Shown: positions 25,681 to 34,534 of the stretch, piece by piece
Layout: every line of letters begins with the position of its first letter
How positions within the stretch are numbered: position 1 is the first letter of the stretch
Assembly (NCBI GenBank): GCA_937907165.1
Contig: CALCUH010000225.1
Location: forward strand, 1-35,551
DNA: 35,551 bases
Reading direction: 5' to 3'
From: an uncultured Bacteroidales bacterium
GTDB lineage: Bacteria > Bacteroidota > Bacteroidia > Bacteroidales > Paludibacteraceae
Notes under the pieces: model-generated
Seen by the model: the letters and a program-made list of their open reading frames with translations, nothing else
The model's database searches: none
Told to the model about the DNA's origin: nothing
Translations under genes and position numbers: made by a program

Positions 25681-26823
25681 TTATTTCCCTTTATACATAT
25701 CCTCGTAATACTTTTCATATTCACCGCTGGTGATATTATCCATCCACTCTTGGTTATCCAAATACCATTTCACCGTCTTTTCTATGCCCTCTTCGAATTG
25801 TAGGCTAGGCTCCCAGCCCAACTCTCTTTGCAATTTAGAAGAGTCGATGGCATAACGGGCGTCATGCCCCAATCGATCTGTCACATAGGTAATCAAATCC
25901 AAATCCTCACCCTCTTTGCGACCCAACAAACGGTCTACAGTCTTAATCACCACTTTAATGATGTCGATGTTCTTCCACTCGTTGAAACCGCCGATATTGT
26001 AAGTTTCGGCAATCTTTCCGTTATGGAAAATCACATCAATCGCACGGGCGTGATCCTCCACGAACAACCAATCCCTGACATTTTCGCCCTTTCCATATAC
26101 CGGCAATGGCTTACGATGCCTGATATTATTGATAAACAACGGAATAAGTTTCTCAGGGAATTGATATGGACCATAATTGTTGGAACAATTCGTTACAATG
26201 GTAGGCATACCATACGTATCATGGAAAGCGCGGACGAAATGGTCCGAACTTGCCTTTGAGGCTGAATACGGAGAATGAGGATTGTATTTGGTCGTCTCAT
26301 AAAAGAAATCCTCCCCGTATGCAAGATGATGCTCGCTACTGGACGCAGTCGTGGAGAACGGAGGTTTCACACCCTCAGGGTGAGTCATGGACAAAGCGCC
26401 ATACACCTCATCCGTGGAAATATGATAGAAACGTTTTCCCTCGAATTTTTCAGGCAATGACTCCCAATACAACTTAGCAGCCTGCAATAAGGAGAGCGTA
26501 CCCATGACATTAGTGCGGGCGAACGTGAAAGGATCCTTGATGGAACGGTCCACATGGCTCTCCGCCGCAAGATGTATGATGCCATCGACCTTTTCGTCGT
26601 TCATTAACTTGAAGAAAGCGTCGAAATCACAAATATCCATTTTCACGAAAAGATAATTGGGTTTATCCTCCACATCCTTCAAATTCGCCAAATTTCCCGC
26701 ATAGGTCAATTTGTCTAAATTGATGATTTTATAATCCGGATATTTATTAACGAACAAACGCACAACATGGGAACCGATAAATCCCGCACCACCCGTTATC
26801 ACGATACTTCTCTTATAAGCCAT
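25681..26823 (-). CDS. rfbB: dTDP-glucose 4,6-dehydratase
   Basis: A 380-residue short-chain dehydrogenase/reductase that converts dTDP-glucose to dTDP-4-keto-6-deoxyglucose. The NAD-binding GGAGFIGSH is at residues 11-19, the catalytic Thr137-Asp138-Glu139 in STDEVYG, and Tyr186-x3-Lys190 in YSASK. HLAAESHVDRS and NCSNNYGPYQFPEKLIP are diagnostic of RfbB within the superfamily. A family-known insert between STDEVYG and YSASK makes it longer than the E. coli enzyme. The partners rfbA, rfbC and rfbD are not in the window, so the final sugar (for example rhamnose or an amino sugar) is unknown. Confidence 0.95.
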   Translation of the reverse strand: MAYKRSIVITGGAGFIGSHVVRLFVNKYPDYKIINLDKLTYAGNLANLKDVEDKPNYLFVKMDICDFDAFFKLMNDEKVDGIIHLAAESHVDRSIKDPFTFARTNVMGTLSLLQAAKLYWESLPEKFEGKRFYHISTDEVYGALSMTHPEGVKPPFSTTASSSEHHLAYGEDFFYETTKYNPHSPYSASKASSDHFVRAFHDTYGMPTIVTNCSNNYGPYQFPEKLIPLFINNIRHRKPLPVYGKGENVRDWLFVEDHARAIDVIFHNGKIAETYNIGGFNEWKNIDIIKVVIKTVDRLLGRKEGEDLDLITYVTDRLGHDARYAIDSSKLQRELGWEPSLQFEEGIEKTVKWYLDNQEWMDNITSGEYEKYYEDMYKGK

Positions 26824-26857
26824 ACCTGTTATATCTTTATTATTGTTATTTTTTATA

Positions 26858-28000
26858 CTAATTCAATTCAAAAAAAGCGTGTATTTGGTCTGAAATATAT
26901 TTCAAATCATTTTCACTCAACTCCGTATGCATAGGCAAAGACAAAACCGTCTGGGAGAGACGTTCCGCAACCGGGAAATTCCCCTTTGGGTAGCGTGAAT
27001 CTTTGTACGCCTTTTGCAAATGTAATGGAATCGGATAATATATCATAGAAGAAATGCCATGTTCTTTCAAAAAAGTTTGTAAAAATTCTCTTTTCTCAGC
27101 CGGCACCTGAATCGTATACTGATGGTACGAATGGGTTGAATCCAGGTTTTTCTTCGGAAGGATAATCTGGGGAATATCAGACAATGTCTCGTCATAACTT
27201 CGCGCAGCGGCCTGACGATTGGCTATATATGAATCCAGATATTTGAGCTTCACATCCAAAATGGCAGCCTGCAAACTATCCAATCGAGAATTCACTCCCA
27301 CCCTGTCATGATGGTAACGGATTGTCATGCCATGGTTGGCGATACAGCGAGCAGCTTCCGCCAGTTCGTCGTCATCGGTATACAAAGCGCCGCCATCACC
27401 ATAGCAACCCAAATTCTTCGAAGGGAAAAAAGAGGTGCAACCGAAACGCCCCATACAACCTGAATTTTTCTCCTTTCCATCGGGGAAACGGTAACGGGAC
27501 CCAATTGATTGGCAGGCATCTTCCACAACGAACAAATGATGCTTTTCCGCAATTTCAAGGAGAGAATTCATATCTGCGTTTTGTCCGAACAGATGGACCG
27601 GAACAATCGCTTTCGTCTTAGATGTAATCGCTTTCTCCACAGCGGCGGGAGAGATACAGAACGTATCTGGGTCGACATCCACCACCACAGGCGTAAGACC
27701 CAACAGAGCCACCACTTCGGCCGTAGCGATGAACGTGAAGGTAGGCGTGATCACTTCATCTCCCGGACGAAGCCCCAAAGCCATCAACGCTATCTGTAAC
27801 GCATCCGTTCCGTTACCTACGGGAATGACATGTTTAACCCCTAAATACTCCTCGAAATGATGTTGAAACTCAGTGACGGCTCCACCCTTGACAAATGCGG
27901 TGGAATCGATCACTTTTTGAATCGAAGCGTCGATTTCATCCTTTATCCTCAAATATTGACCTTTTAAGTCAACCATTGGAATCTGTTCCATAAGCGACAA
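26858..28000 (-). CDS. DegT/DnrJ/EryC1/StrS-family aminotransferase, WbpE/WlbC-like
   Basis: A 380-residue PLP aminotransferase. Asp161 (VVEDACQS) and the PLP Lys195 (TSFFPSKNLGCYGDGGA) are present. The phrases MVDLKGQY, RYHHDRVGVNSRLD with following LQAAIL, YYPIPLHLQ and LSLPMH follow WbpE of Pseudomonas and WlbC of Bordetella closely. Those enzymes aminate C3 of UDP-2-acetamido-3-keto-glucuronate. The WbpB- and WbpD-like partners lie downstream in the second transcription unit, which supports this role. Its start is only three bases after the truA stop, so it probably shares the truA transcript. Confidence 0.88.
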   Translation of the reverse strand: MSLMEQIPMVDLKGQYLRIKDEIDASIQKVIDSTAFVKGGAVTEFQHHFEEYLGVKHVIPVGNGTDALQIALMALGLRPGDEVITPTFTFIATAEVVALLGLTPVVVDVDPDTFCISPAAVEKAITSKTKAIVPVHLFGQNADMNSLLEIAEKHHLFVVEDACQSIGSRYRFPDGKEKNSGCMGRFGCTSFFPSKNLGCYGDGGALYTDDDELAEAARCIANHGMTIRYHHDRVGVNSRLDSLQAAILDVKLKYLDSYIANRQAAARSYDETLSDIPQIILPKKNLDSTHSYHQYTIQVPAEKREFLQTFLKEHGISSMIYYPIPLHLQKAYKDSRYPKGNFPVAERLSQTVLSLPMHTELSENDLKYISDQIHAFFELN

Positions 28001-28003
28001 TAT

Positions 28004-28732
28004 TTAGTATTCGACATCCACCAAGAAAAGTCCTTCGGCAGGAGCTGAAGTACCAGCCGAACAGCGGTCTTTCCGCTCGATAATACTTCGGAAACCGTCG
28101 ACATCCAACTTTCCCTTCCCTACCTCAAGCAAAGTGCCAACAATCGCCCTCACCATGTTACGAAGAAAACGGTCGGCTTGTATGGTGAAAACGAGGAAAT
28201 CGCCCTCAAATTGCCATCCGGCCTTCATAATTTTGCAATTATTTGTCTTCGTATCAGTATGTACCTTGCTAAAACTCGTAAAATCAGTGTAATCAAACAG
28301 AACTTTAGCCGCAGCATTCATTCTTTCCACGTCTAATGGGAAGGTCATTTTTGCGGACAATTCGTTAAAAAATGAATTTTTCCTTCGAGAGATATAGTAT
28401 TTGTACGTTCTTGACTTCGCATCAAAACGGGCATGGAAATCATCCGCCACCTGTTTGACTCCATAAACAGAAATATCTGGCGGGAGAAGGCTATTCAACT
28501 TATTTGTCAACGCCTCAAAATCAACGATTTCATCGGAAAAATCAAAATGTGCGGCCATGAATTTCGCATGCACGCCCGCATCCGTTCGTCCAGCACCAGT
28601 CAGTTCTATCTCCTTTCTCAACACCAAAGAGAGAGACGAAGTGAGAACCGACTGCACCGTCACCTCGTTGGGCTGGATTTGCCAACCGTGATAATTCGTA
28701 CCCTTATATGAAAAACATATCAGATAACGCAT
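28004..28732 (-). CDS. truA: tRNA pseudouridine(38-40) synthase
   Basis: A 242-residue TruA that isomerises uridines 38, 39 and 40 of the tRNA anticodon arm. It begins MRYLICFSYKGTNYHGWQ, and the catalytic Asp51 lies in GAGRTDAGVHA. The C-terminal RFLRNMVRAIVGTLLEVG is also family-typical. Length is normal for Bacteroidota TruA. It is 12 bases after dapA and 3 bases before the WbpE-like gene, linking housekeeping and polysaccharide genes in one likely transcript. Confidence 0.96.
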   Translation of the reverse strand: MRYLICFSYKGTNYHGWQIQPNEVTVQSVLTSSLSLVLRKEIELTGAGRTDAGVHAKFMAAHFDFSDEIVDFEALTNKLNSLLPPDISVYGVKQVADDFHARFDAKSRTYKYYISRRKNSFFNELSAKMTFPLDVERMNAAAKVLFDYTDFTSFSKVHTDTKTNNCKIMKAGWQFEGDFLVFTIQADRFLRNMVRAIVGTLLEVGKGKLDVDGFRSIIERKDRCSAGTSAPAEGLFLVDVEY

Positions 28733-28744
28733 GGAGGATGAATA

Positions 28745-29638
28745 TCAACACTTAATATTCAAGCCATTCAAGACCTCGCGAATCTTCTCGTAGGTGGTCA
28801 TCCTTGTAGGGACAAGCGGAAGACGGAGTTTATTGTTGATGTATCCCATCAACGAAAGCATACATTTCGCACCTGCCGGATTTCCGTCGACAAACAACAA
28901 ATCAAACAAATCCGTAAATTTCTGGTGGATGAGGCGAGCCGACTCATAATCACCCTGCAATGATAGGCGAACCATACGACCGAACTCCTTTGGGAATGCG
29001 TTTCCGATAACCGAAATCACACCTTGGGCGCCCATCGTAATCAACGGATAAGTAATGCCATCATCACCTGATATAACAATAAAATCCTTCGGTTTCCTCT
29101 TGATGATATCATTAATCTGCTCCATGTTGCCACAAGCCTCCTTAATCGCGATGATATTGTCAAATTCACGAGCGAGACGGATAGTCGTATCCACTTGCAT
29201 ATTCACACCCGTTCTTCCTGGCACATTATACATGATGACAGGCACCGGAGAAGCTTCCGCTATTGCTTTATAATGTTGATATATACCTTCTTGGGACGGT
29301 TTGTTGTAATAAGGGACGACAGAGAGGATAGCGTCAATACCAGTAAAATCCTCCGTCTTCAATTTTTGAACGAGACCACGCGTGTTATTGCCACCCATTC
29401 CTAAAACAATAGGCACACTACCTTTTACTTTGTTTTGTACGAATTGGATAATAGACTTTTTCTCACTCTCGGACAAAGTAGGCGTTTCAGCCGTTGTCCC
29501 CAACACCACCAAATAATCGATTCCATTCTGCAATTGGTAGTCCAAAAGTCTACCAAGCGCCTCGAAATCGACACTCTCATCTTCATTAAATGGAGTCAGC
29601 AAAGCGATTCCCAACCCCGTAAATTTCGTCTGTACCAT
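28745..29638 (-). CDS. dapA: 4-hydroxy-tetrahydrodipicolinate synthase
   Basis: A 297-residue class I aldolase-fold enzyme that condenses pyruvate and aspartate semialdehyde in lysine and diaminopimelate synthesis. The Schiff-base Lys166 lies in AIKEACG, the catalytic Tyr137 in YNVPGRTG, Tyr110 in VVPYYNKP, and Thr48-Thr49 in LGTTAETPTLS. Length is typical. It follows the DUF6913 gene by 44 bases, with a perfect -7 promoter element in the gap, and leads into truA. Confidence 0.96.
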   Translation of the reverse strand: MVQTKFTGLGIALLTPFNEDESVDFEALGRLLDYQLQNGIDYLVVLGTTAETPTLSESEKKSIIQFVQNKVKGSVPIVLGMGGNNTRGLVQKLKTEDFTGIDAILSVVPYYNKPSQEGIYQHYKAIAEASPVPVIMYNVPGRTGVNMQVDTTIRLAREFDNIIAIKEACGNMEQINDIIKRKPKDFIVISGDDGITYPLITMGAQGVISVIGNAFPKEFGRMVRLSLQGDYESARLIHQKFTDLFDLLFVDGNPAGAKCMLSLMGYINNKLRLPLVPTRMTTYEKIREVLNGLNIKC

Positions 29639-29667
29639 TGACTATCTCCAAACTTTCTTAAGGACTG

Positions 29668-29675
29668 CAAAGATA
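29668..29675 (-). promoter_or_regulatory. Bacteroidota-type -7 element for dapA
   Basis: The minus strand reads TATCTTTG, a perfect TAnnTTTG match, 30 bases upstream of the dapA ATG. No good TTG is seen at the -33 distance, where the sequence lies inside the DUF6913 coding end. Confidence 0.5.
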
Positions 29676-29682
29676 CGAAAAT

Positions 29683-30216
29683 TTATGCCTTCGTTCCTAT
29701 AGTCTTTAGGTAAAATAATATTTGGTCCAATAATTGTTCTTCCGTTACATTGGAAGGCATGGACATCTTCAAATCATACATATCATAAAACGGTTTATCC
29801 ATGCCGCATTTGCAGTGCGCCATCGAAACCATCGCCAAATACTTCAATGGTAAAGATTCTTTCCTTGTCAAATCGATCATCACATCGAAAGACTCGGAAG
29901 CGAACTTCCCCGAAATAATTTTGTTCGGCTTTTCCAAAAGATTAAGCGATTTCTTGTCAAAGAAGAAAACATTTTCAGAATCACCGGTGCGCGGGTCATA
30001 CTTAGGAATCATGCACCATATCTTGGCTTTCTTATCAGAGACCTTTTGAAATAGTTTAGATAATTGGGCGTGGTTGATATGCTCCGCATCAAGCAAGAGA
30101 ACGACACTCTTCACGTCTTCCCAATTGATAAACCGTTTGTCGCGAGGTTTCTTGGTCTTCTTTTCAAAAGACTTAGCGCAATTGTCGATGTATTTTCTTT
30201 TCAGTTCCAAAAACAT
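29683..30216 (-). CDS. DUF6913-type hypothetical protein
   Basis: A 177-residue cytoplasmic protein with no signal peptide or membrane segment. It opens with a basic helix (MFLELKRKYIDNCAKSF) and then a compact alpha/beta region: WEDVKSVVLLLDAEHINH, KAKIWCMIPKYDP, VFFFDKKSLN and FDVMIDLTRKESLPLKYLA. This resembles the DUF6913 family, found next to dapA in many Bacteroidota. Its function is unknown. A promoter is visible upstream at 30256-30284, and dapA follows after 44 bases, so a conserved link with dapA is the main clue. Confidence 0.7.
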   Translation of the reverse strand: MFLELKRKYIDNCAKSFEKKTKKPRDKRFINWEDVKSVVLLLDAEHINHAQLSKLFQKVSDKKAKIWCMIPKYDPRTGDSENVFFFDKKSLNLLEKPNKIISGKFASESFDVMIDLTRKESLPLKYLAMVSMAHCKCGMDKPFYDMYDLKMSMPSNVTEEQLLDQILFYLKTIGTKA

Positions 30217-30255
30217 GAGCCCACTCGTTTAAACATACGTTTTATAACTCGCATG

Positions 30256-30284
30256 CAAATATAGTCATTTTAACTATTCTTCAA
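30256..30284 (-). promoter_or_regulatory. Bacteroidota-type promoter for DUF6913-dapA-truA
   Basis: On the minus strand TATATTTG (30256-30263) is a perfect -7 box, with TTG at 30282-30284 at 18-base spacing. It lies about 40 bases before the ATG at 30216 and just past the ligA stop. Confidence 0.6.
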
Positions 30285-32280
30285 TCATTTTTTCGAAATC
30301 AGACTCCGAAATCATCTTAATATTTAACTTTTGAGCCTTCTCCAGCTTGGCAGGTCCCATGTTCGCTCCAGCCAGAAGATAGTCGGTCTTCGAGGATATC
30401 GAAGAGACATTCTTTCCTCCATAACGTTCGATGAGATCTTTCATCTCATCTCTGGAATGGCGTTCGAACGTGCCACTGATAACAAACGTCTTCCCCTGAA
30501 GGAGGTTGTTCACAGGCACATCATCCTCCCTCATGGAGAATTGCAATCCGGCTTCTTTCAGACGATTAACAAACGCCACATTCTCTGGCTTCCGGAAATA
30601 TTCGATGATGCTGACAGCGATACGATCACCGATTTCATCGACTTTTACAAGCCTATCAAACGTAGCGGTCTCTATTTCCTCTATACATCGCATCTCACCA
30701 GCCAATTTTTTGGCCGTCGTAGCACCGACATACCGGATTCCCAAAGCGAATAAGACCCGTTCAAACGGCACATTTTTGGATTCTGCAACGCTCTCCACCA
30801 AATTTTTCGCGCTCTGCTCTCCCCATCTCTCCAATCCAGCCAAATCGGACTCCTTCAAATCGTAGAAATCGGCGGAATTCTTCAGCAATCCCTTTCTGTA
30901 AAAATAGTCAATGCTCTCTTCGCCTATGTTGATGTTCATCGCCTTTCGACTGACGAAATGCTCCATTTTCCCTTTTATCTGTGGTGGACAATTATCGTCG
31001 TTCGGACAATAATGCGCCGCCTCACCCTCTACACGAACCAACTTTGCGCCACACTCAGGACACACCTCTATGAAACCGACTTTTTCAGCGTTTCCATCAC
31101 GGGAATCCATATCAACGCCTACAATCTTAGGAATGATTTCACCGCCCTTTTCCACATAGACCATATCACCGATGTGCAAATCCATATTCTCGATGAAATC
31201 GGCATTATGCAAGGACGCACGTTTCACAACCGTACCAGAGAGTTGGACCGGATCCAAATTGGCTACCGGAGTAATGGCTCCTGTCCTACCAACTTGATAA
31301 GAGACGGAGTTCAGTCTTGTGCAAGCACGCTCGGCTTGGAATTTGTAAGCGATGGCCCATCTCGGCGTTTTGGCGGTATACCCCAACTCGTTCTGTTGCG
31401 ATATGGAATTGACTTTCAACACAATACCATCCGTCGCCACAGGAAGATTCTTCCGCTCAGTGTCCCAATAGTTGATGAAATCGAAAACTTCCTGCAAATT
31501 TTTGCAGACCTTCATCGTATCAGAGACCTTAAATCCCCATGATTTAGCTGCTTGCAGATTATTATAGTGCGTGTCGGCGGGCAACTCCTCTCCCAACAAA
31601 TAATAGAGATAAGAGTCCAGTTTACGCTCCGCCACGATTTTGGAATTCTGTTGCTTCAACGTACCTGACGCCGCATTTCTCGGATTGGCGAACAACTGTT
31701 CCTCCTGTTCCGCCCTCTTCTTATTCAACTCCTCGAAAGAGGTCCAAGGCATAAGGATTTCGCCGCGTATTTCGAACTTGGAAGGATATCCTTTACCGGT
31801 AAGAACCAATGGTATGGTACGAATCGTGCGTACATTTTCAGTCACATCATCTCCCTTCTCGCCATCTCCGCGGGTGACGGCTTGGAGCAGTTTTCCATCC
31901 TCATAAATCAAAGAAATGGAGGTTCCATCGAACTTTAATTCACAAACGATCTCAAAAGGCGCATCGCCCAATCCGCGTTTCACTCGATCGAAGAAATCTG
32001 TCACATCCGCCTGAGAATAGGTATTACCTAATGATAGCATCGGATATTGATGCTTCACTTGCTTAAATTCTACGGAGATATCACTACCGACTCGGTGCGA
32101 AGGGGAATTCGGGTCGTCCATCTCGGGATGCGACGATTCCAAATCTTGCAGTTCCTTCATTTTCTGATCGAACTCGAAATCAGAAATGGTCGGATTAGAC
32201 AAGACATAATAATTGTAATTATGTTGATTCAACTCCTCCCTGAGGGAAAGGATTCTTTGCTGTTCCGCATTCATATACAT
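30274..32280 (-). CDS. ligA: NAD-dependent DNA ligase
   Basis: A 668-residue LigA that seals nicks in replication and repair using NAD+. In order: N-terminal Ia domain, adenylation domain with nucleophile Lys116 in ELKFDGTS, OB fold, zinc finger with Cys407, Cys410, Cys425 and Cys431, helix-hairpin-helix repeats (GLERWGEQSAKNL, FALGIRYVGATTA), and a C-terminal BRCT domain from about residue 590 (KTFVISGTF). All parts are complete. The ATG of the long frame precedes a second one at codon 3 (MNAEQQRIL), which is an equally good start. It lies 28 bases after the putative porin. Confidence 0.97.
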   Translation of the reverse strand: MYMNAEQQRILSLREELNQHNYNYYVLSNPTISDFEFDQKMKELQDLESSHPEMDDPNSPSHRVGSDISVEFKQVKHQYPMLSLGNTYSQADVTDFFDRVKRGLGDAPFEIVCELKFDGTSISLIYEDGKLLQAVTRGDGEKGDDVTENVRTIRTIPLVLTGKGYPSKFEIRGEILMPWTSFEELNKKRAEQEEQLFANPRNAASGTLKQQNSKIVAERKLDSYLYYLLGEELPADTHYNNLQAAKSWGFKVSDTMKVCKNLQEVFDFINYWDTERKNLPVATDGIVLKVNSISQQNELGYTAKTPRWAIAYKFQAERACTRLNSVSYQVGRTGAITPVANLDPVQLSGTVVKRASLHNADFIENMDLHIGDMVYVEKGGEIIPKIVGVDMDSRDGNAEKVGFIEVCPECGAKLVRVEGEAAHYCPNDDNCPPQIKGKMEHFVSRKAMNINIGEESIDYFYRKGLLKNSADFYDLKESDLAGLERWGEQSAKNLVESVAESKNVPFERVLFALGIRYVGATTAKKLAGEMRCIEEIETATFDRLVKVDEIGDRIAVSIIEYFRKPENVAFVNRLKEAGLQFSMREDDVPVNNLLQGKTFVISGTFERHSRDEMKDLIERYGGKNVSSISSKTDYLLAGANMGPAKLEKAQKLNIKMISESDFEKMIEE

Positions 32281-32308
32281 CGTATCTTCGATATTAGATA
32301 ATAACTAA

Positions 32309-34525
32309 TCAATGTGCGAGATTGACGGACAATCCGAACTTCAAATATGTCGGATCCATCGCATAACCGCGCATATAGAGACTATTATGTTTATTAGTCC
32401 AAATCTTATTAAGATGGTTCAATTCCAAGTAGAAACGAACCCGTTTCAAACGGAAATTCAGGAATGCGTTCATAAACATATAATCACCATATTTCTGATA
32501 GAATTCGCTATCAGGATCCTGCAAGAAAAATTGTCCTGTAGCAGGCATATAATTTTGTGCGTAATACTCTGAATTCCAACGGCCATTCACACCGATTTGG
32601 ATAGACAAGACCTTAAACAAGTTGTCGAATCCAAGATATGCCGCAGTGTACCAATTGATAGAAGGCAGCGGTAAAATATCCTCTTCACTACACTTTTGGA
32701 AGACAATGTCATTGTCCCAATGTAAATACCACACGCTAGCGCGTTCACTTACGGCAAAGGAGAGCATCTGAATCGTTCCGTCATATTGCTGAGGCAAAGC
32801 GTATTTGTCGAAATAAACATAATTGGACAAGTTCTTCCAAGTAGCGGTCGCGGAAACGCCCAATTTATCGTAGAAAGCGAAGGTCGGGAAACGAAGCGTA
32901 CCATCGACTGACATCGTATTCTTGTAATCGAAATCACGGTTCCACTCTATATGGTTAGAGAAATAATATTCCTCGAAGAAATCGGGACATTCACGCTCAT
33001 AACTTGCATTCGCCTCAATCTCCACGCGTTGCTTTCCCCAATTGGCCTTACTGGAAAGGCTTCCACCTAAGTTAAGGCTTCCGGCCTTCTCCTTCTCATC
33101 CAAGAAGTAATATTCTCCGAAGAAATCGTATGTGAAAGCCTCTCCGCTATGTTTGGACAACTTGGCGCCCACACCCATCTTTTTCTTATAAATGGTGTTA
33201 TACATAGGGTTCATAAGAAAGCCTAACGAATCGTTGAGATGGGTAGTTTGACCGGACCTCAAAGACTTTTCCTTATCCAAATATGTATATTTCTTCAAAT
33301 CAAAGGCAACATACGCCGCTAAACCGAACCTCATCAAACGATTGAACTCCTCATTTAGTGTAATACCGACAGATTGCCTCATGTGCCAGAAACGGGTTGA
33401 ATCCATCGTGGACAACGAATCATACAAAAATTTGTCGTTCAACCCGTAGGAATGGTAAAAACTATCGACCGTCACACCACCAACCGCCAAACTTCTTTCG
33501 TAAAAACGACGCCAATCACTTTCCGAACTGAACGTGTAGACGAGAGAAGTGACAGGCACATATTCATAGATCGATGAATCTTTTGTGACAGGAATTTCTC
33601 TATCGAAACCAAAATGTTTCTTGATATTCAAATAGGCGTTCCAATTATGGACCTTCGTCCAAGCATTGTTGTCAGAGAAGACGGGAATATTCACAGGTTC
33701 CATATTTCCTGTGTTTTTCGGATCTGTAATATTTCTATCGTCGGTGAAACCGCCACTTTCGTAAGATTCGAAATTATTAAACGAAAAAGCGGTCATATAC
33801 TCGAAACTCCCCCCCACATAAGAAGAGAAGAAACCCGCATTTTGGTATTTAGTGGACATGGAAAGATAAGAGCCATAAGCCTTCAACCAATTCCCATAAA
33901 TACCGAAATTCAGTTTTTTATTAGCATTAACAGTGAACAAACCATCAATAAAACGATTATCACGATTGTGAGTCCCTCCGCCATAATATTCCAAAGATGA
34001 AAACGGATTTTTTGTGTTATAAAAATTCAAATCCTCCATCGACTTGTAGTACATCTGGTATGGACGGAAAAAAAGGAAATCCGTCTTGTCATGTCTATCC
34101 GCAAAGACCATGGGTTGAGAAGGAGAACCCAAATTTCCCAAAGTCTGAAGATTAATAGTCTTCCTTAATGCAGGGTCATTGACATAGAATCCGTTCATGG
34201 AAGTGTCCAATGTTGACTCTATACGGAACCCTATCGGCCCGTCGGAATGCCAACAATACAATGATCTATTTCTCAAGGAATCAGCGATTTTCAGATTTCT
34301 CTCCTCCTTTTCCTTTTTCTTTCTAACAAGCTCCTCTTTGGCTACGGAATCCGTCATTTGCACTTTTAACAAGGCGAGAGAGTCATTTAGAGCAATTGCA
34401 AGCGAATCAGTAGTTATTGCCGTCTCTGTTTTTTCAGAAAAAGAATCAGATGATGTTTGGGCTAACATGCAAAACGCTGATACCCATAACATCATCGCCA
34501 ACATTATTTTAAAAAAAATCCTCAT
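32309..34525 (-). CDS. Putative outer-membrane porin (Bacteroidota family)
   Basis: A 738-residue protein with a signal peptide (about residues 1-22, ending FCMLAQ) followed by a Ser/Thr-rich and then highly charged stretch (to about residue 85) that could form a short coiled coil. The remainder is dominated by alternating aromatic and polar residues (for example NFGIYGNWLKAYGSYLSM, RVRFYLELNHLNKIW) and ends in KFGLSVNLAH, the pattern of a large beta-barrel. It resembles the Bacteroidota putative porin family found near housekeeping genes. No TonB box or plug domain is seen, so it is not a SusC-type receptor. It lies 9 bases after the DUF2238 gene. Cargo is unknown. Confidence 0.78.
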   Translation of the reverse strand: MRIFFKIMLAMMLWVSAFCMLAQTSSDSFSEKTETAITTDSLAIALNDSLALLKVQMTDSVAKEELVRKKKEKEERNLKIADSLRNRSLYCWHSDGPIGFRIESTLDTSMNGFYVNDPALRKTINLQTLGNLGSPSQPMVFADRHDKTDFLFFRPYQMYYKSMEDLNFYNTKNPFSSLEYYGGGTHNRDNRFIDGLFTVNANKKLNFGIYGNWLKAYGSYLSMSTKYQNAGFFSSYVGGSFEYMTAFSFNNFESYESGGFTDDRNITDPKNTGNMEPVNIPVFSDNNAWTKVHNWNAYLNIKKHFGFDREIPVTKDSSIYEYVPVTSLVYTFSSESDWRRFYERSLAVGGVTVDSFYHSYGLNDKFLYDSLSTMDSTRFWHMRQSVGITLNEEFNRLMRFGLAAYVAFDLKKYTYLDKEKSLRSGQTTHLNDSLGFLMNPMYNTIYKKKMGVGAKLSKHSGEAFTYDFFGEYYFLDEKEKAGSLNLGGSLSSKANWGKQRVEIEANASYERECPDFFEEYYFSNHIEWNRDFDYKNTMSVDGTLRFPTFAFYDKLGVSATATWKNLSNYVYFDKYALPQQYDGTIQMLSFAVSERASVWYLHWDNDIVFQKCSEEDILPLPSINWYTAAYLGFDNLFKVLSIQIGVNGRWNSEYYAQNYMPATGQFFLQDPDSEFYQKYGDYMFMNAFLNFRLKRVRFYLELNHLNKIWTNKHNSLYMRGYAMDPTYLKFGLSVNLAH

Positions 34526-34534
34526 CTCGTAAAA

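Noticed and set aside
30958..31542. Open frame of 194 codons on the plus strand inside ligA
   Set aside because: It is antisense to the well-conserved LigA, including its adenylation and OB-fold regions; composition is that of a shadow frame.
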